6,474 nt of DNA from Burkholderiaceae bacterium (lineage in GTDB: Bacteria; Pseudomonadota; Gammaproteobacteria; Burkholderiales; Burkholderiaceae). A program made the translations under genes and the position numbers. The notes below the pieces were generated by a model. That model had not been told where the DNA came from. It ran no database searches and saw nothing but the letters and a program-made list of their open reading frames with translations. How positions within the stretch are numbered: position 1 is the stretch's first letter; every line of letters begins with the position of its first letter. Shown here one piece after another: positions 1-6,474 of this stretch. The stretch covers positions 1-6,474 of the forward strand of contig JAGOCV010000237.1 of assembly GCA_017998575.1 (NCBI GenBank), in the 5' to 3' direction.

Positions 1-1515
1 ATGCTGCACCATGCGCCAGAGCACCTCGCCGCGCGCTGCGTCGTCCCGTCCGAAGAGGCGCGCGCCCGACTGAGGCAGGCGCAGCGCCAGCCCCGGGCCG
101 CCGCCGGGTTCGGGCAGATGGAGGGCCAGGCCGTTCTCCGCGATGGCGACGCCCGACGCAGCCGTGGGCGGGCGCGCCTGCAACTCCAGCGGCGCAAACT
201 GCTCCGACAGCACTTGCCGCCAGCGCACACGCAATTGAGCCTCGTCGGGTGCCGCTGCCAGGCTTTCGAGCGCACGGCCCAGCGAACGGCCGGCTTCTTC
301 GGCCGATGCTCCGCCCGCCAGCCGTGCCCACAGCCACTGGCGCGCCGGGAAGTACACCCAACCCAGCAGTGCCAGCGACAGGCCCAGTGCCCCCGCCTGC
401 GACATGTCGAACAGCGAAACCAGGGCCATATCGAGCAGCAGCAGGCACAAACCGCCGATGAACCAGCTCCAGGCGCGGAACCACCAGCGGTCCAGGTCGA
501 ACAGCCGGTAGCGCGTGATGCCCGCCACGATGCCCGCGAACATGAACAGGAACACGCTGAACATCAGCCCCTGGCTGGCCAGCGGCGCGATGCCGAGAGC
601 GACCGGCAGGAGGATGCCGGTCGCGAAGAGGCCGGTGCCCAGGTAGATCGACAGCAGATACCACTTGAGCGCCGCACGCTCAAGCGGACGGCCCCGCGTC
701 CGCCGCCATTGCACGAAGGCAGCGGCAAAAGAGAATGAAAACAAAGCCAGCACGGCGGCGTTGCCCATGGGGGGCGCCGGCACGGCCTGCCAGACGAACA
801 GCACGAAGGTCAGCGCCGTCATGGCATAGGCCAGCAGCGCGGGACTGCGGCGCGCCAATGTGGTGGGGTAGTGCCACAACAACATGACCAGCGCCGAGGT
901 GAACAGCATCGCGCCCAGATGGTTCAGCCGCGACAGCCATAGGAATACCTCGGCCTGCAACGCCAGCTCCCGTGAGCTGTAGACCGCCGCGCAGCACGCC
1001 GACAGCATCACGCCCAGACCCGACACTGCGAAATGCCAGGCGGCGCGGTCGCCCGAGCGGTACACCCAGACGCCCCAGGCGAGCAGGAAGCACACCACGC
1101 CCACGAAGCACTGGAACCAGAACAGCATCGGCAACTGGTACCAGTTGCGGGTACGTACCTCCAGATCCACGCGGCGGCCGTCGGCCAGTTGCGCCGACAC
1201 CCGGGGCGCCTCCATGGCGGCGGTCAGCGCCCGCATGCCGGCCATGAGGTCGTTGTAGCGCGCCCAGTCGGGCAGCATGTCGGGTTCTTCGATCACGAAA
1301 TCGGGCTGCAGCGCCACGCCGCCCAGCGACAGCACGCGGTCGGCGGGGCCCAGCCGCGACACCTGGCTCGCCGTGATCCGCAGGCCCGGGCCCTCGTCCG
1401 CCGCCAGCGACAGCCCGACGGTGGGCGCCTGCAGCGCCAGCAGCAGCGCCGTGAGGAATACGCCCATCGCCAGCGCGGCACCCAGGGTCTGCAGCAATCG
1501 GGGAGCTAGTTGCAT
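1..1515 (-). CDS. Membrane sensor histidine kinase, ComP-like, N-terminal part (runs off the left edge)
   Basis: These 505 codons are the sensing half of a histidine kinase; the His-box and ATPase domains would lie beyond the left edge. A first hydrophobic helix (residues about 8-30) is followed by an extracytoplasmic region (about 31-128) with a PDZ-like stretch, key run GPADRVLSLGGVAL at 56-69. About nine more hydrophobic segments follow (near 131-152, 160-180, 198-215, 227-245, 252-270, 285-309, 315-334, 350-369, 374-390). The RYRLFDLDRW motif at 335-344 is one I associate with ComP-like proteobacterial kinases. Residues 391-505 look soluble and probably link to the dimerisation helices. 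The ATG at 1515 is the only usable start: an in-frame TAG sits five codons upstream, and the next Met (17) would cut into the first helix. No Shine-Dalgarno is visible. It is divergent from a response regulator, its likely partner. Kinase identity is inferred from layout and partner, since no catalytic motif is in view. Confidence 0.82.
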   Translation of the reverse strand, partial: MQLAPRLLQTLGAALAMGVFLTALLLALQAPTVGLSLAADEGPGLRITASQVSRLGPADRVLSLGGVALQPDFVIEEPDMLPDWARYNDLMAGMRALTAAMEAPRVSAQLADGRRVDLEVRTRNWYQLPMLFWFQCFVGVVCFLLAWGVWVYRSGDRAAWHFAVSGLGVMLSACCAAVYSSRELALQAEVFLWLSRLNHLGAMLFTSALVMLLWHYPTTLARRSPALLAYAMTALTFVLFVWQAVPAPPMGNAAVLALFSFSFAAAFVQWRRTRGRPLERAALKWYLLSIYLGTGLFATGILLPVALGIAPLASQGLMFSVFLFMFAGIVAGITRYRLFDLDRWWFRAWSWFIGGLCLLLLDMALVSLFDMSQAGALGLSLALLGWVYFPARQWLWARLAGGASAEEAGRSLGRALESLAAAPDEAQLRVRWRQVLSEQFAPLELQARPPTAASGVAIAENGLALHLPEPGGGPGLALRLPQSGARLFGRDDAARGEVLWRMVQH

Positions 1516-1524
1516 ATGGCAACA

Positions 1525-1530
1525 ATTCTA
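1525..1530 (-). promoter_or_regulatory. Candidate -10 box for the sensor kinase (TAGAAT)
   Basis: Read on the minus strand this is TAGAAT, one mismatch from TATAAT, ending nine bases before the kinase ATG. A transcript starting the usual 6-8 bases downstream would begin at or within a few bases of the ATG, which would fit the absent ribosome binding site. I see no convincing -35 hexamer at 16-18 bp, so this is a weak call made on the -10 and its position alone. Confidence 0.3.
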
Positions 1531-1559
1531 GGAGCGGAAGGCACCGCAAACTGTCGTCT

Positions 1560-1565
1560 TATCAT
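1560..1565 (+). promoter_or_regulatory. Candidate -10 box for the response regulator (TATCAT)
   Basis: TATCAT is one mismatch from TATAAT and lies about 47 bases before the regulator ATG in an otherwise GC-rich divergent gap. No good -35 is seen 17 bp upstream. On the minus strand the same bases form part of AATGATAAG, which resembles half of a Fur box. Promoter function is conjecture. Confidence 0.2.
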
Positions 1566-1612
1566 TGCCCGCAGCTTTCTCGCCATTTCTGGCACGCCCT
1601 CCCCCGCAATCG

Positions 1613-2272
1613 ATGTCGATGCTGTCAGCCCTCATACTGGAAGATCATCCCCACGCACGTCAGTGGCTGGCAGGCGCCCTAGACACGGCATTCCCCGGCA
1701 TCGGTGTTCACGCCGTCCCGACCTGTGGCGAGGCATACGAATGGCTTCGCACGGGCCGCCCCGACCTGGCACTGGTCGATCTCGAACTACCGGACGGCTC
1801 CGGGGTGGACGTCGTGGCTTCGCTGGCGCGGTCGCACCCGGAATGCACCAGTATCGTGGCCACCATCTTCGACGACGACGAGCACCTGTTTTCTTCGCTG
1901 CGTGCGGGTGCGCGCGGTTACCTGCTCAAGGACCGGGGGCAAGACGAACTGATCGACATGCTGCGCGGCATCGTCGATGGGCGCCCGCCGCTTTCACCCG
2001 CCATCGCACGCAGGCTGCTGGGCCATTTCCAGCAGGCGCCCGGCCTGCCGACAGCCGGGACGCCCGCCCCGACCCCGCTCACCACGCGCGAAAGCATGGT
2101 GCTGGGCTGTATCGCGCGCGGCCATACGCTGGCCGAGGCCGCGCAGCAGCTGGGCCTGTCGCGACACACCGTGGCCGGCTACGTCAAGGACGTGTACCGC
2201 AAGCTCGACATCAACTCGCGCGCGGAGGCGGCACTCGAAGCCGCGCGCCGCGGGCTGATCGAGCCCCGCTGA
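1613..2272 (+). CDS. Two-component response regulator, NarL/LuxR type
   Basis: This 219-residue DNA-binding regulator is phosphorylated by a partner kinase. The receiver domain (about 3-122) shows the acidic pair E10/D11, phosphoacceptor D56 in LALVDLELPDGSG, switch threonine T84 and the conserved lysine K106 in YLLKD. A Pro/Thr/Ala-rich linker (about 142-155) leads to a LuxR-type helix-turn-helix (about 156-215) with LTTRE, then LAEAAQQLGLSRHTVAGYVK, ending in YRKLDINSRAEA. Length and order are normal for the NarL family. I chose the ATG at 1613; ATG 1619 (two residues shorter) is equally possible, and an in-frame TTG at 1565 would add a Pro-rich tail not expected in front of a receiver. No Shine-Dalgarno is seen. 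It is divergent from the sensor kinase, so the two probably form a pair, and it is followed after 36 bp by a heme oxygenase gene that it may regulate. Confidence 0.93.
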   Translation: MSMLSALILEDHPHARQWLAGALDTAFPGIGVHAVPTCGEAYEWLRTGRPDLALVDLELPDGSGVDVVASLARSHPECTSIVATIFDDDEHLFSSLRAGARGYLLKDRGQDELIDMLRGIVDGRPPLSPAIARRLLGHFQQAPGLPTAGTPAPTPLTTRESMVLGCIARGHTLAEAAQQLGLSRHTVAGYVKDVYRKLDINSRAEAALEAARRGLIEPR

Positions 2273-2308
2273 ACCGCCTCAGCTCTCTACCGGCCAATCA
2301 TTCCTTTC

Positions 2309-2881
2309 ATGTCTTCTTCCTCGCCCGCCCTGTCCCGGCGCCTGAAAGCCGAAACAGCCTTCCAGCACGACCGCATGGAGCAGTTGATGGCGCGCGCCGA
2401 TCCGTTCGGCTCGCGCGATGCCTACGCCCGCTTCACCGCTTCCCAATACCTCTTCCAGCAGGACGTCGAGCATTTCTTCGCCGATCCTGGCTTGCGCGCG
2501 GCCGTCCCCGATCTGCATGTGCGTGGCCGCCTGCAGGCAGCCCGCGACGATCTGGCCGACCTGGGCCATGCGCCGCCCGATGACGCCGTGGCGACGGCGG
2601 GCGTCGCCATGCCGGAGGCGCTGGGCTGGCTGTATGTCTCCGAAGGATCGACGCTCGGCGCCGCCTTCCTTCTCAAGGAGGCGCGGGAAAGACTGGGCCT
2701 GTCGGAAGACTTCGGCGCGCGCAACCTGTCGGCTTATCCGGGCGGTCGGGCCCAGGTGTGGAAGCAGTTCGTCGCCACGCTCGACGCCCAGCCTGCCGAT
2801 GCGCACGATGCCATCGTGGCGGGTGCCCAGGCGGCCTACGACCGGATGGGCGTATTGCTGGCGCGGCTTGCACCCGCCTGA
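2309..2881 (+). CDS. hemO: Biliverdin-producing heme oxygenase, HemO/PigA type
   Basis: This 190-residue cytoplasmic enzyme oxidatively opens heme to biliverdin, CO and ferrous iron, usually to recover iron from heme. H20 is the expected proximal heme ligand. The distal-helix Gly motif is at 106-117 (GWLYVSEGSTLG), after SRDAYARF and QYLFQQDVE (35-54), and the stretch FGARNL...GGRAQVWK (135-152) closes the family pattern. From memory it aligns almost end to end with Pseudomonas aeruginosa PigA/HemO, with a shorter N-terminus. K13 and Y109 fall where PigA has N19 and F117, and PigA K34 and K132 are replaced by A28 and E124, so alpha-biliverdin is the likelier product. ATG 2309 is the only canonical start after the in-frame regulator stop at 2270-2272, because the next Met (23) lies beyond the heme ligand. 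No Shine-Dalgarno is seen. It is probably co-transcribed with the response regulator. No bacteriophytochrome gene follows, which argues against a dedicated BphO role here. Confidence 0.92.
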   Translation: MSSSSPALSRRLKAETAFQHDRMEQLMARADPFGSRDAYARFTASQYLFQQDVEHFFADPGLRAAVPDLHVRGRLQAARDDLADLGHAPPDDAVATAGVAMPEALGWLYVSEGSTLGAAFLLKEARERLGLSEDFGARNLSAYPGGRAQVWKQFVATLDAQPADAHDAIVAGAQAAYDRMGVLLARLAPA

Positions 2882-2897
2882 GTCGGCCTCGAACCCG

Positions 2898-4061
2898 TCA
2901 AGCCCGCAGCAGCGGCCCCGGGCCTGGCTCGCCTGCCCGCAACGAGGGGAACAGTGCCGAACGCACGCGCGCAGGGTCCAGCATGAACACCTCTGCCAGC
3001 ACGGCCGCCATCAGCGCGTCGAGCCCCAGGGTCGGCCGCAGATCGCGCCCTTCGTACAGATCGGCGGCAGCCAGGCCCGGCCAGTCCGCCAATACGCGGC
3101 CACCGCGCACCCCTCCCCCCATCAGCATGGCGACGCTGCCCGTGCCGTGATCGGTGCCGCCCGTGCCGTTGGCAGCTGCGGTGCGGCCGAATTCTGTGGC
3201 GACGAGCACCGTGGTCTGCTCCCACGCGGAGCCCAGGCCCGCCCGCATCGTCGCGATCAGGGTGTCGAGCGCCGTGAGTTGCGTGGCGAGACGGCCGGCC
3301 TGCCCGGTGTGCGTGTCCCAGCCGCCGGTTTCGATCATGGCGATGCGCGGCCCATCGGCGCGGCCCAGGAAGTTGGCCGCCATGCGGCCAATGCCCTCGG
3401 GGTCCTGCCTGACGCGGCCGCCGGCCATGTCGCCCGAAGCCATGGATCGCGCATCGAGCGCCGCCGACCACAGTGCGTGCAGTTGCGCATCCCCCGCATA
3501 CAGCTGCTCGACACGCAGCAACAGATCGTCGGACGCCTGCGACAGATTGGAGGGCGCATATGACGTCACCTCCTGCGCGCCGCGCAACGCCAGCGGCAAG
3601 GTGGGCGCGAGTGCGATGGCGTCCTGGCTGCGGCGCGGCAGCAGCGCCAGCAGCCGGTTGAGCCAGCCGTCCTTGAGCTGGTAGGGCGCGGTGCCGCCGG
3701 TCTCCAGTACGTTCTGGCCGTCGAAGTGCGAACGGTCGCGGTATGGCGAGGCCACCGCGTGCACGAACAGCGCCTGCTGCTGCGCGTAGAGCTGCGCCGT
3801 CTGCAAGAGCGCAGGATGCAATGCGAACATGCCGTCGAGACGCGTGGCCTGGGCCGCATCGATGGCCAATGCGCCGCGCAGGCTCGCGTAAGACGGATCG
3901 GCATACGGCACGACGGTGTTGAGGCCGTCGGCGGCGCCGCGCTGGATGATGAAGACGAAGCGGCGCTCGACGGCCGCGTTCGCGAACACGAGGCGGGGCG
4001 CCAGCAGGCCCGTGCCTGCCAGGACCGCGGCGCGGTGAATGAAGTCACGTCGTTGCAGCAT
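2898..4061 (-). CDS. DUF1501 family protein with Tat signal peptide
   Basis: This is a 387-residue protein of a widespread family related in fold to sulfatases and alkaline phosphatases; its biochemical role is not established. The N-terminus has a twin-arginine motif (RRDFIHRA, R4-R5) and a hydrophobic stretch (11-26) ending near LVFANA, so export through Tat and cleavage near residue 27-29 is likely. Family motifs are all present: RGAADGLNTVVP at 41-52, RSHFDGQNVLE at 110-120, GGWDTHTGQ at 246-254, ATEFGRT at 288-294 and GTDHGTG at 302-308. The Asp and His residues in these look like metal or phosphate-site residues. I chose ATG 4061 because a near-perfect Shine-Dalgarno precedes it and the signal peptide starts there; the same frame is open upstream, but that part overlaps the DUF1800 gene and is not protein-like. 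It is the second gene of an operon with DUF1800. Confidence 0.92.
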   Translation of the reverse strand: MLQRRDFIHRAAVLAGTGLLAPRLVFANAAVERRFVFIIQRGAADGLNTVVPYADPSYASLRGALAIDAAQATRLDGMFALHPALLQTAQLYAQQQALFVHAVASPYRDRSHFDGQNVLETGGTAPYQLKDGWLNRLLALLPRRSQDAIALAPTLPLALRGAQEVTSYAPSNLSQASDDLLLRVEQLYAGDAQLHALWSAALDARSMASGDMAGGRVRQDPEGIGRMAANFLGRADGPRIAMIETGGWDTHTGQAGRLATQLTALDTLIATMRAGLGSAWEQTTVLVATEFGRTAAANGTGGTDHGTGSVAMLMGGGVRGGRVLADWPGLAAADLYEGRDLRPTLGLDALMAAVLAEVFMLDPARVRSALFPSLRAGEPGPGPLLRA

Positions 4062-4065
4062 GGCG

Positions 4066-4074
4066 ATCACCTCC
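4066..4074 (-). promoter_or_regulatory. Strong ribosome binding site for DUF1501, containing the DUF1800 stop codon
   Basis: On the minus strand the bases read GGAGGTGAT, complementary to the 3' end of 16S rRNA, with 8 bases between GGAGG and the ATG at 4061. The TGA stop of DUF1800 (4067-4069) is part of this element. This fixes the DUF1501 start and suggests that ribosomes finishing DUF1800 reinitiate on DUF1501. Confidence 0.85.
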
Positions 4075-5506
4075 GCAGGAAATCGGGCGAGACGAGCAGC
4101 AGTGCCAAACCCGAAGCACCGCTTTCCGCGCGGGCCACGGCCGCGCGGGTGGATTCGGTCAACGTGCCGGGCAGCACCAGCGGCGCCAGGGCGCGCGGAT
4201 CCACCGCATTGCCCGCACGTGCAGCCAGCCGCTGCGCGGTTTCGACGCGCCGCACCAGCGCATCCGGCGCCGCCCAGCTGGCGGCGATGTCGTCCCACCC
4301 GGCCGGAGACCCGGGTCGCCAGACGGGCTGGCCCAGTTGCGTCATCACAGGCACCGGCTGCACGCCCTGCAGGTCGCGCCGGCCCAGCGCGCGCAGACCC
4401 GACAGCATCCAGTCCCACGGCGTCTTGAACTTCAGCGGCCGCGGCGCCCACGCTTCGGGCGATTCGACCAGCGTGCGATAGAGGGCAGACAGATCACCGC
4501 GCGTATGCATGAAGACGGACTCGAGCCGTTGCACCAGCGTCTCAGGGGGCTGGTCGCCCGCGAAGTGGCGCGCCAGCTTGGTCGCGATGTGGCGCGCCGT
4601 GGCCGGCTGGCCCGCCACGTCGCGCAGGATCGCCACGCCTTGCGCTTCGCCCTGCGCTGCATAGCGTCGGCCCAGTACGCGGCGCTCGCCAGGCTCGTGC
4701 TGCGCCGGCTGGAACTGAAAGGTGCCGGGCTGCTGAATCCCGTCGGGCTCCGGCAGGCCATCCTGCGCACCACGGGCACGCGCCGCCCGGAGCGGGGTCT
4801 CTCCGGCGATGCCCCAGCCGGTGAGCGCGCGCGCGAACTCGGTCACGTCGTCCTGACCATAGCCGCTGCGCACGCCCAGTGTGTGCAGCTCCAGAATCTC
4901 CCGGGCGAGGTTCTCGTTGAGGCCACGGCGCTGGCCGTTGCCGGCCCGCTGCGCGTTGGCATTGGCACGCTGGCCGGCCGGGCTGCCTGGGCCGATGGAC
5001 CGCGTCTGATCCAGATAGAGCAACATGGCCGGATGGCGTTCGACGGCCAGCAGCAGGTCTTCGAACCGGCCGAGTACATGCGGTCGGATCGCTTCCGCCT
5101 CAAATGCACCCGCCAGCGCGGTCACGGCGTTCTGTTCGATCGAGACCGCGAAATGATTGGACCAGAAGTGCACCAGCCGCTCGGCGAAGGGTGCCGGTGT
5201 CAGCAGCGCGCTGAGCACGCGCGCTTCGACGCCGGCAGCATGCACCTCGCGTGCCTCGCGGCGGCGCATCTCCTGCTCCTCGCGGCGGGCCACTTCTGCC
5301 AGGGCTCGCTGCTCGCGCTGCGCTGCCTGCGACGCGGCCAGCAGGACCGACGATGGCGCCAGCGTCGTCCAGGCCTCGGTGCGAGACTGGTAGCGGTCCA
5401 GCTGATCGAGCAGCGAGCGCCGCGCCTGCGCGGGCGGCGCTTCGTCAGGGCGGGCGCCCAGACCGAAGCGGTTGAGGGCGATGGCGGTGTCGGCTGTTGA
5501 CTGCAC
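4067..5506 (-). CDS. DUF1800 family protein
   Basis: This is a 479-residue protein of the DUF1800 family, function unknown, commonly encoded next to DUF1501. Diagnostic motifs in order: ALNRFGLGARPDE at 10-22, HFWSNHF at 113-119, RHPAMLLYLD at 157-166, GLNENLAREILELHTLGV at 195-212 and DVTEFARALTGW at 220-231; a family-typical C-terminal end, LALLLVSPDFLRR, closes it. A charged, probably helical stretch lies at about 60-90. Residues 168-194 form a Gly/Asn/Gln/Arg-rich insertion. I prefer the GTG at 5506, which has GAGGA four bases upstream and places the family motif close to the N-terminus. A GTG at 5554 (16 residues longer) is possible, and an in-frame stop at 5573-5575 excludes anything longer. 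Neither start gives a signal peptide, which is notable because the downstream partner has one. It is the first gene of the operon, read away from the icd terminator. Confidence 0.9.
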   Translation of the reverse strand: MQSTADTAIALNRFGLGARPDEAPPAQARRSLLDQLDRYQSRTEAWTTLAPSSVLLAASQAAQREQRALAEVARREEQEMRRREAREVHAAGVEARVLSALLTPAPFAERLVHFWSNHFAVSIEQNAVTALAGAFEAEAIRPHVLGRFEDLLLAVERHPAMLLYLDQTRSIGPGSPAGQRANANAQRAGNGQRRGLNENLAREILELHTLGVRSGYGQDDVTEFARALTGWGIAGETPLRAARARGAQDGLPEPDGIQQPGTFQFQPAQHEPGERRVLGRRYAAQGEAQGVAILRDVAGQPATARHIATKLARHFAGDQPPETLVQRLESVFMHTRGDLSALYRTLVESPEAWAPRPLKFKTPWDWMLSGLRALGRRDLQGVQPVPVMTQLGQPVWRPGSPAGWDDIAASWAAPDALVRRVETAQRLAARAGNAVDPRALAPLVLPGTLTESTRAAVARAESGASGLALLLVSPDFLRR

Positions 5507-5570
5507 GGGTTCCTCGCGAAGCGGCTCTGAGGATTGAACGCGCGAGCCCCGCACGCGGCCAACAAGGCGA

Positions 5571-5595
5571 CGTCAAAGATGTAACGCTGCGTCAA
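5571..5595 (-). repeat. Short direct repeat TTGACG upstream of the DUF1800 gene
   Basis: On the minus strand TTGACG occurs twice, starting at 5595 and 5576, 19 bp apart, and each is followed two bases later by GC. They lie 65-89 bases before the preferred DUF1800 start, so they could be -35 elements or a regulator site. No good -10 follows either copy at 16-18 bp, and chance is a real possibility for a 6-mer. Confidence 0.25.
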
Positions 5596-5638
5596 GCCAC
5601 GGCACGGACACGCCGGCGACCCAACGCGGCGCAGGAAG

Positions 5639-5673
5639 AAAAAAGGCCCCGGCACCTCGTGGTACCGGGGCCT
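5639..5673 (-). terminator. Rho-independent terminator of icd
   Basis: In the minus-strand transcript a 13-pair stem (AGGCCCCGGUACC with GGUGCCGGGGCCU, including one U-G wobble) closes a four-base ACGA loop and is followed by a run of U (positions 5644-5639). It starts 25 bases after the icd stop codon. On the plus strand the same stem would have a C-A mismatch and no U-run, so it works in one direction only. A small GCGCGC/GCGCGC hairpin (5674-5690) sits between the icd stop and this stem. Confidence 0.92.
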
Positions 5674-5697
5674 GCGCGCATCCGGCGCGCGTGAGGC

Positions 5698-6474
<777 letters not shown>

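Noticed and set aside
1..738. Open frame of 245 codons on the plus strand, and further plus-strand frames at 972-1247 and 1033-1509
   Set aside because: They are antisense to the sensor kinase. The translations are Arg/Ala/Gln/Pro-rich low-complexity strings with no recognisable domain, as expected for shadow frames in GC-rich DNA.
680..1549. Minus-strand open frame of 289 codons overlapping the kinase start
   Set aside because: It is out of frame with the membrane-protein frame, is Gly/Arg/Ala-rich and lacks membrane segments or motifs; the overlapping frame with clear transmembrane pattern is the real one.
1565..1612. TTG start for the response regulator, 16 codons upstream
   Set aside because: It adds a Pro-rich tail before the receiver and would lie on the candidate -10 box; ATG 1613 or 1619 fits the family better.
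2270..2311. Regulator and heme oxygenase share one reading frame, with 12 sense codons between TGA and ATG, so stop readthrough would fuse them
   Set aside because: A one-in-three coincidence; no readthrough context or structure is seen, and both proteins are full length alone.
1510..2583. Plus-strand open frame of 357 codons covering the response regulator
   Set aside because: The regulator and heme oxygenase motifs are in a different frame; this one is Arg/Pro-rich with no domain.
2418..3563. Plus-strand open frame of 381 codons
   Set aside because: It overlaps the heme oxygenase out of frame and then runs antisense to DUF1501; the composition is of shadow type.
4062..4451. A 130-residue N-terminal extension of DUF1501
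   Set aside because: The frame is open, but it overlaps the conserved DUF1800 C-terminus, would bury the Tat signal internally and ignores the strong ribosome binding site at 4066-4074.
4337..5500. Plus-strand open frame of 387 codons
   Set aside because: It is entirely antisense to DUF1800, whose family motifs are unmistakable on the other strand.
5507..5655. Minus-strand out-of-frame start reading into VALLAACGA, which resembles a lipoprotein box before DUF1800
   Set aside because: It is in a different frame from DUF1800, would begin inside the icd terminator, and the hydrophobic part is short and interrupted by Asp. A frameshift error would be needed to make it real.

Overview
The window is GC-rich and densely coded. 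It looks like chromosomal DNA of a betaproteobacterium, probably of the Bordetella/Achromobacter type. I infer this from the composition, a monomeric NADP-isocitrate dehydrogenase, a Neisseria/Pseudomonas-type heme oxygenase and a DUF1800/DUF1501 pair. The genus is not proven. I see no rRNA, tRNA, CRISPR array, insertion sequence or phage gene.

Left part (1-2881): a signalling and heme block. A membrane sensor histidine kinase (minus strand, cut by the left edge before its kinase core) is divergent from a NarL/LuxR-type response regulator (plus strand) across a gap of about 97 bp. Thirty-six bases after the regulator, in the same direction, lies a HemO/PigA-type heme oxygenase, which opens heme to biliverdin, CO and iron. 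The regulator and oxygenase are probably co-transcribed. The layout suggests that the two-component pair controls heme breakdown or responds to heme, iron or a breakdown product. No phytochrome or heme-uptake gene is visible.

Middle part (2898-5506): a minus-strand two-gene operon, DUF1800 followed by DUF1501. The downstream Shine-Dalgarno sequence contains the stop codon of the upstream gene, so the two are probably translationally coupled. DUF1501 has a Tat-type signal peptide and DUF1800 has none visible. The operon converges on the heme oxygenase with only 16 bp between stop codons and no obvious terminator.

Right part (5507-6474): a short intergenic stretch with a strong intrinsic terminator, then the last 258 codons of icd (monomeric isocitrate dehydrogenase, TCA cycle) on the minus strand. 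The terminator separates icd from the DUF1800/DUF1501 operon behind it.

Most of this is ordinary genome content. The points most worth a second look are the kinase/regulator/heme oxygenase module, the heme oxygenase residues that predict alpha-type cleavage, and the possible piggyback export of DUF1800 with Tat-targeted DUF1501.
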